5,121 nucleotides of DNA from an uncultured Gemmatimonadales bacterium (GTDB lineage: Bacteria; Gemmatimonadota; Gemmatimonadetes; Longimicrobiales; Gaopeijiaceae), in contig CALJKZ010000258.1 in assembly GCA_937983085.1 (NCBI GenBank), forward strand, positions 1-5,121. Reading direction: 5' to 3'. The first letter of the stretch is position 1; every line of letters starts with the position of its first letter. The notes beneath the pieces are model-generated. The model did not search any database, was not told the DNA's origin, and saw nothing but the letters and a program-made list of their open reading frames with translations. Of the stretch, positions 4,861 through 5,121 are shown piece by piece. The position numbers and the translations under genes were made by a program.

Positions 4861-5121
4861 ATGATCGACCTCGCTCACGAAACTCTGCTCACGCTGCGAC
4901 AGGCGGCGAAGCGGTTCCCCGGCCGCAAGGGGAAGGGCGTGCACGTGTCCGCGGTCTACCGATGGGCGAACGGCGGTGTGCGGGGCGTTCGCCTGGAGAC
5001 GCTGCCGGTGGGCGGCACGCTGTACACGTCCGTCGAGGCGCTGCAGCGGTTCGGCGTGGCGCTGGCGTACGCACGGAAGCTGCCGGCGGCGCGGGAACCC
5101 GACAGGCGGGCGGTCGAGCGG
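4861..5121 (+). CDS. DUF1580 family helix-turn-helix protein, 5' part
   Basis: A partial gene open to the right edge, with 87 codons visible and no stop. The start MIDLAHETLLTLRQAAKRF and the block VYRWANGGVRGVRLETLPVG, then GTLYTSVEALQRF, match my recollection of DUF1580, a family found chiefly in Planctomycetes. The fold resembles an MerR/excisionase-type helix-turn-helix: residues about 9-20 form the first helix, 28-39 the recognition helix (VSAVYRWANGGV), and 41-57 a wing. Next to an integrase it may act as an excisionase or regulator, which is inferred. ATG 4861 is chosen because the family begins MIDL. GTG 4831 is in frame, just after a TAG at 4825, but has no better ribosome binding site. 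The upstream GGACA repeat may control it. Confidence 0.8.
   Translation, partial: MIDLAHETLLTLRQAAKRFPGRKGKGVHVSAVYRWANGGVRGVRLETLPVGGTLYTSVEALQRFGVALAYARKLPAAREPDRRAVER

Larger units (their letters stand above)
1948..5121 (+). mobile_element. Left end of a tRNA-Pro-integrated genomic island
   Basis: From the tRNA 3' end rightwards, the genes are an integrase, a membrane protein, a winged-helix-like protein and a DUF1580 helix-turn-helix protein, all on the plus strand. The genes left of the tRNA run the other way and look like host functions. No phage structural, plasmid replication or conjugation gene is visible, so the class of element is undetermined. The right end lies outside the window. 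Confidence 0.75.

Noticed and set aside
1..5121. CRISPR array, retron or toxin-antitoxin pair
   Set aside because: No regularly spaced repeats, no reverse transcriptase motif and no small overlapping gene pair were seen in either strand.

Overview
The window is very GC-rich, with third codon positions almost always G or C. It looks like a chromosome/genomic-island junction of a planctomycete-like bacterium. The affiliation is inferred from two features recalled as typical of that phylum: a DUF1580 protein, and an integrase whose N-terminus resembles those common in Planctomycetes. It was not tested by a search.

The left part (1-1742) reads leftwards and appears to be host chromosome. A small two-segment membrane protein with two CPRC zinc-ribbon knuckles (1410-1742) is followed by a secreted TlpA/ResA-type thiol-disulfide oxidoreductase (267-1340). 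A strong intrinsic terminator (214-249) closes the unit. The oxidoreductase holds the main discovery. A conventional reading splits it into two ORFs at an in-frame TGA (579-581), and that TGA sits exactly where the first cysteine of the catalytic CxxC should be, giving FWFFH-U-GGC. A 10-bp RNA hairpin begins 8 nt after the UGA. It is held together by four A-U pairs made by T-ending codons, in a gene that otherwise almost never uses such codons. The simplest interpretation is one 357-residue selenoprotein with a UxxC redox centre and a bacterial SECIS element.

A complete tRNA-Pro(GGG) gene with encoded CCA (1869-1947) marks the junction. A tyrosine recombinase (2062-3240) follows 114 bp downstream in the same direction, as in islands integrated at tRNA 3' ends. 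The spacer between them holds two inverted repeats.

The island cargo, all rightward, is: a single-pass membrane protein with a tentative ExbD/TolR-like outer domain but no membrane aspartate (3304-4050); an unrecognised helical protein with a C-terminal winged-helix-like domain (4083-4784, probable TTG start); a GGACA-type repeat that may be an operator (4785-4801); and the 5' part of a DUF1580 helix-turn-helix gene running off the right edge (4861-5121). The right end of the island and its second attachment site are outside the window. The first 213 bases hold no gene that can be supported.
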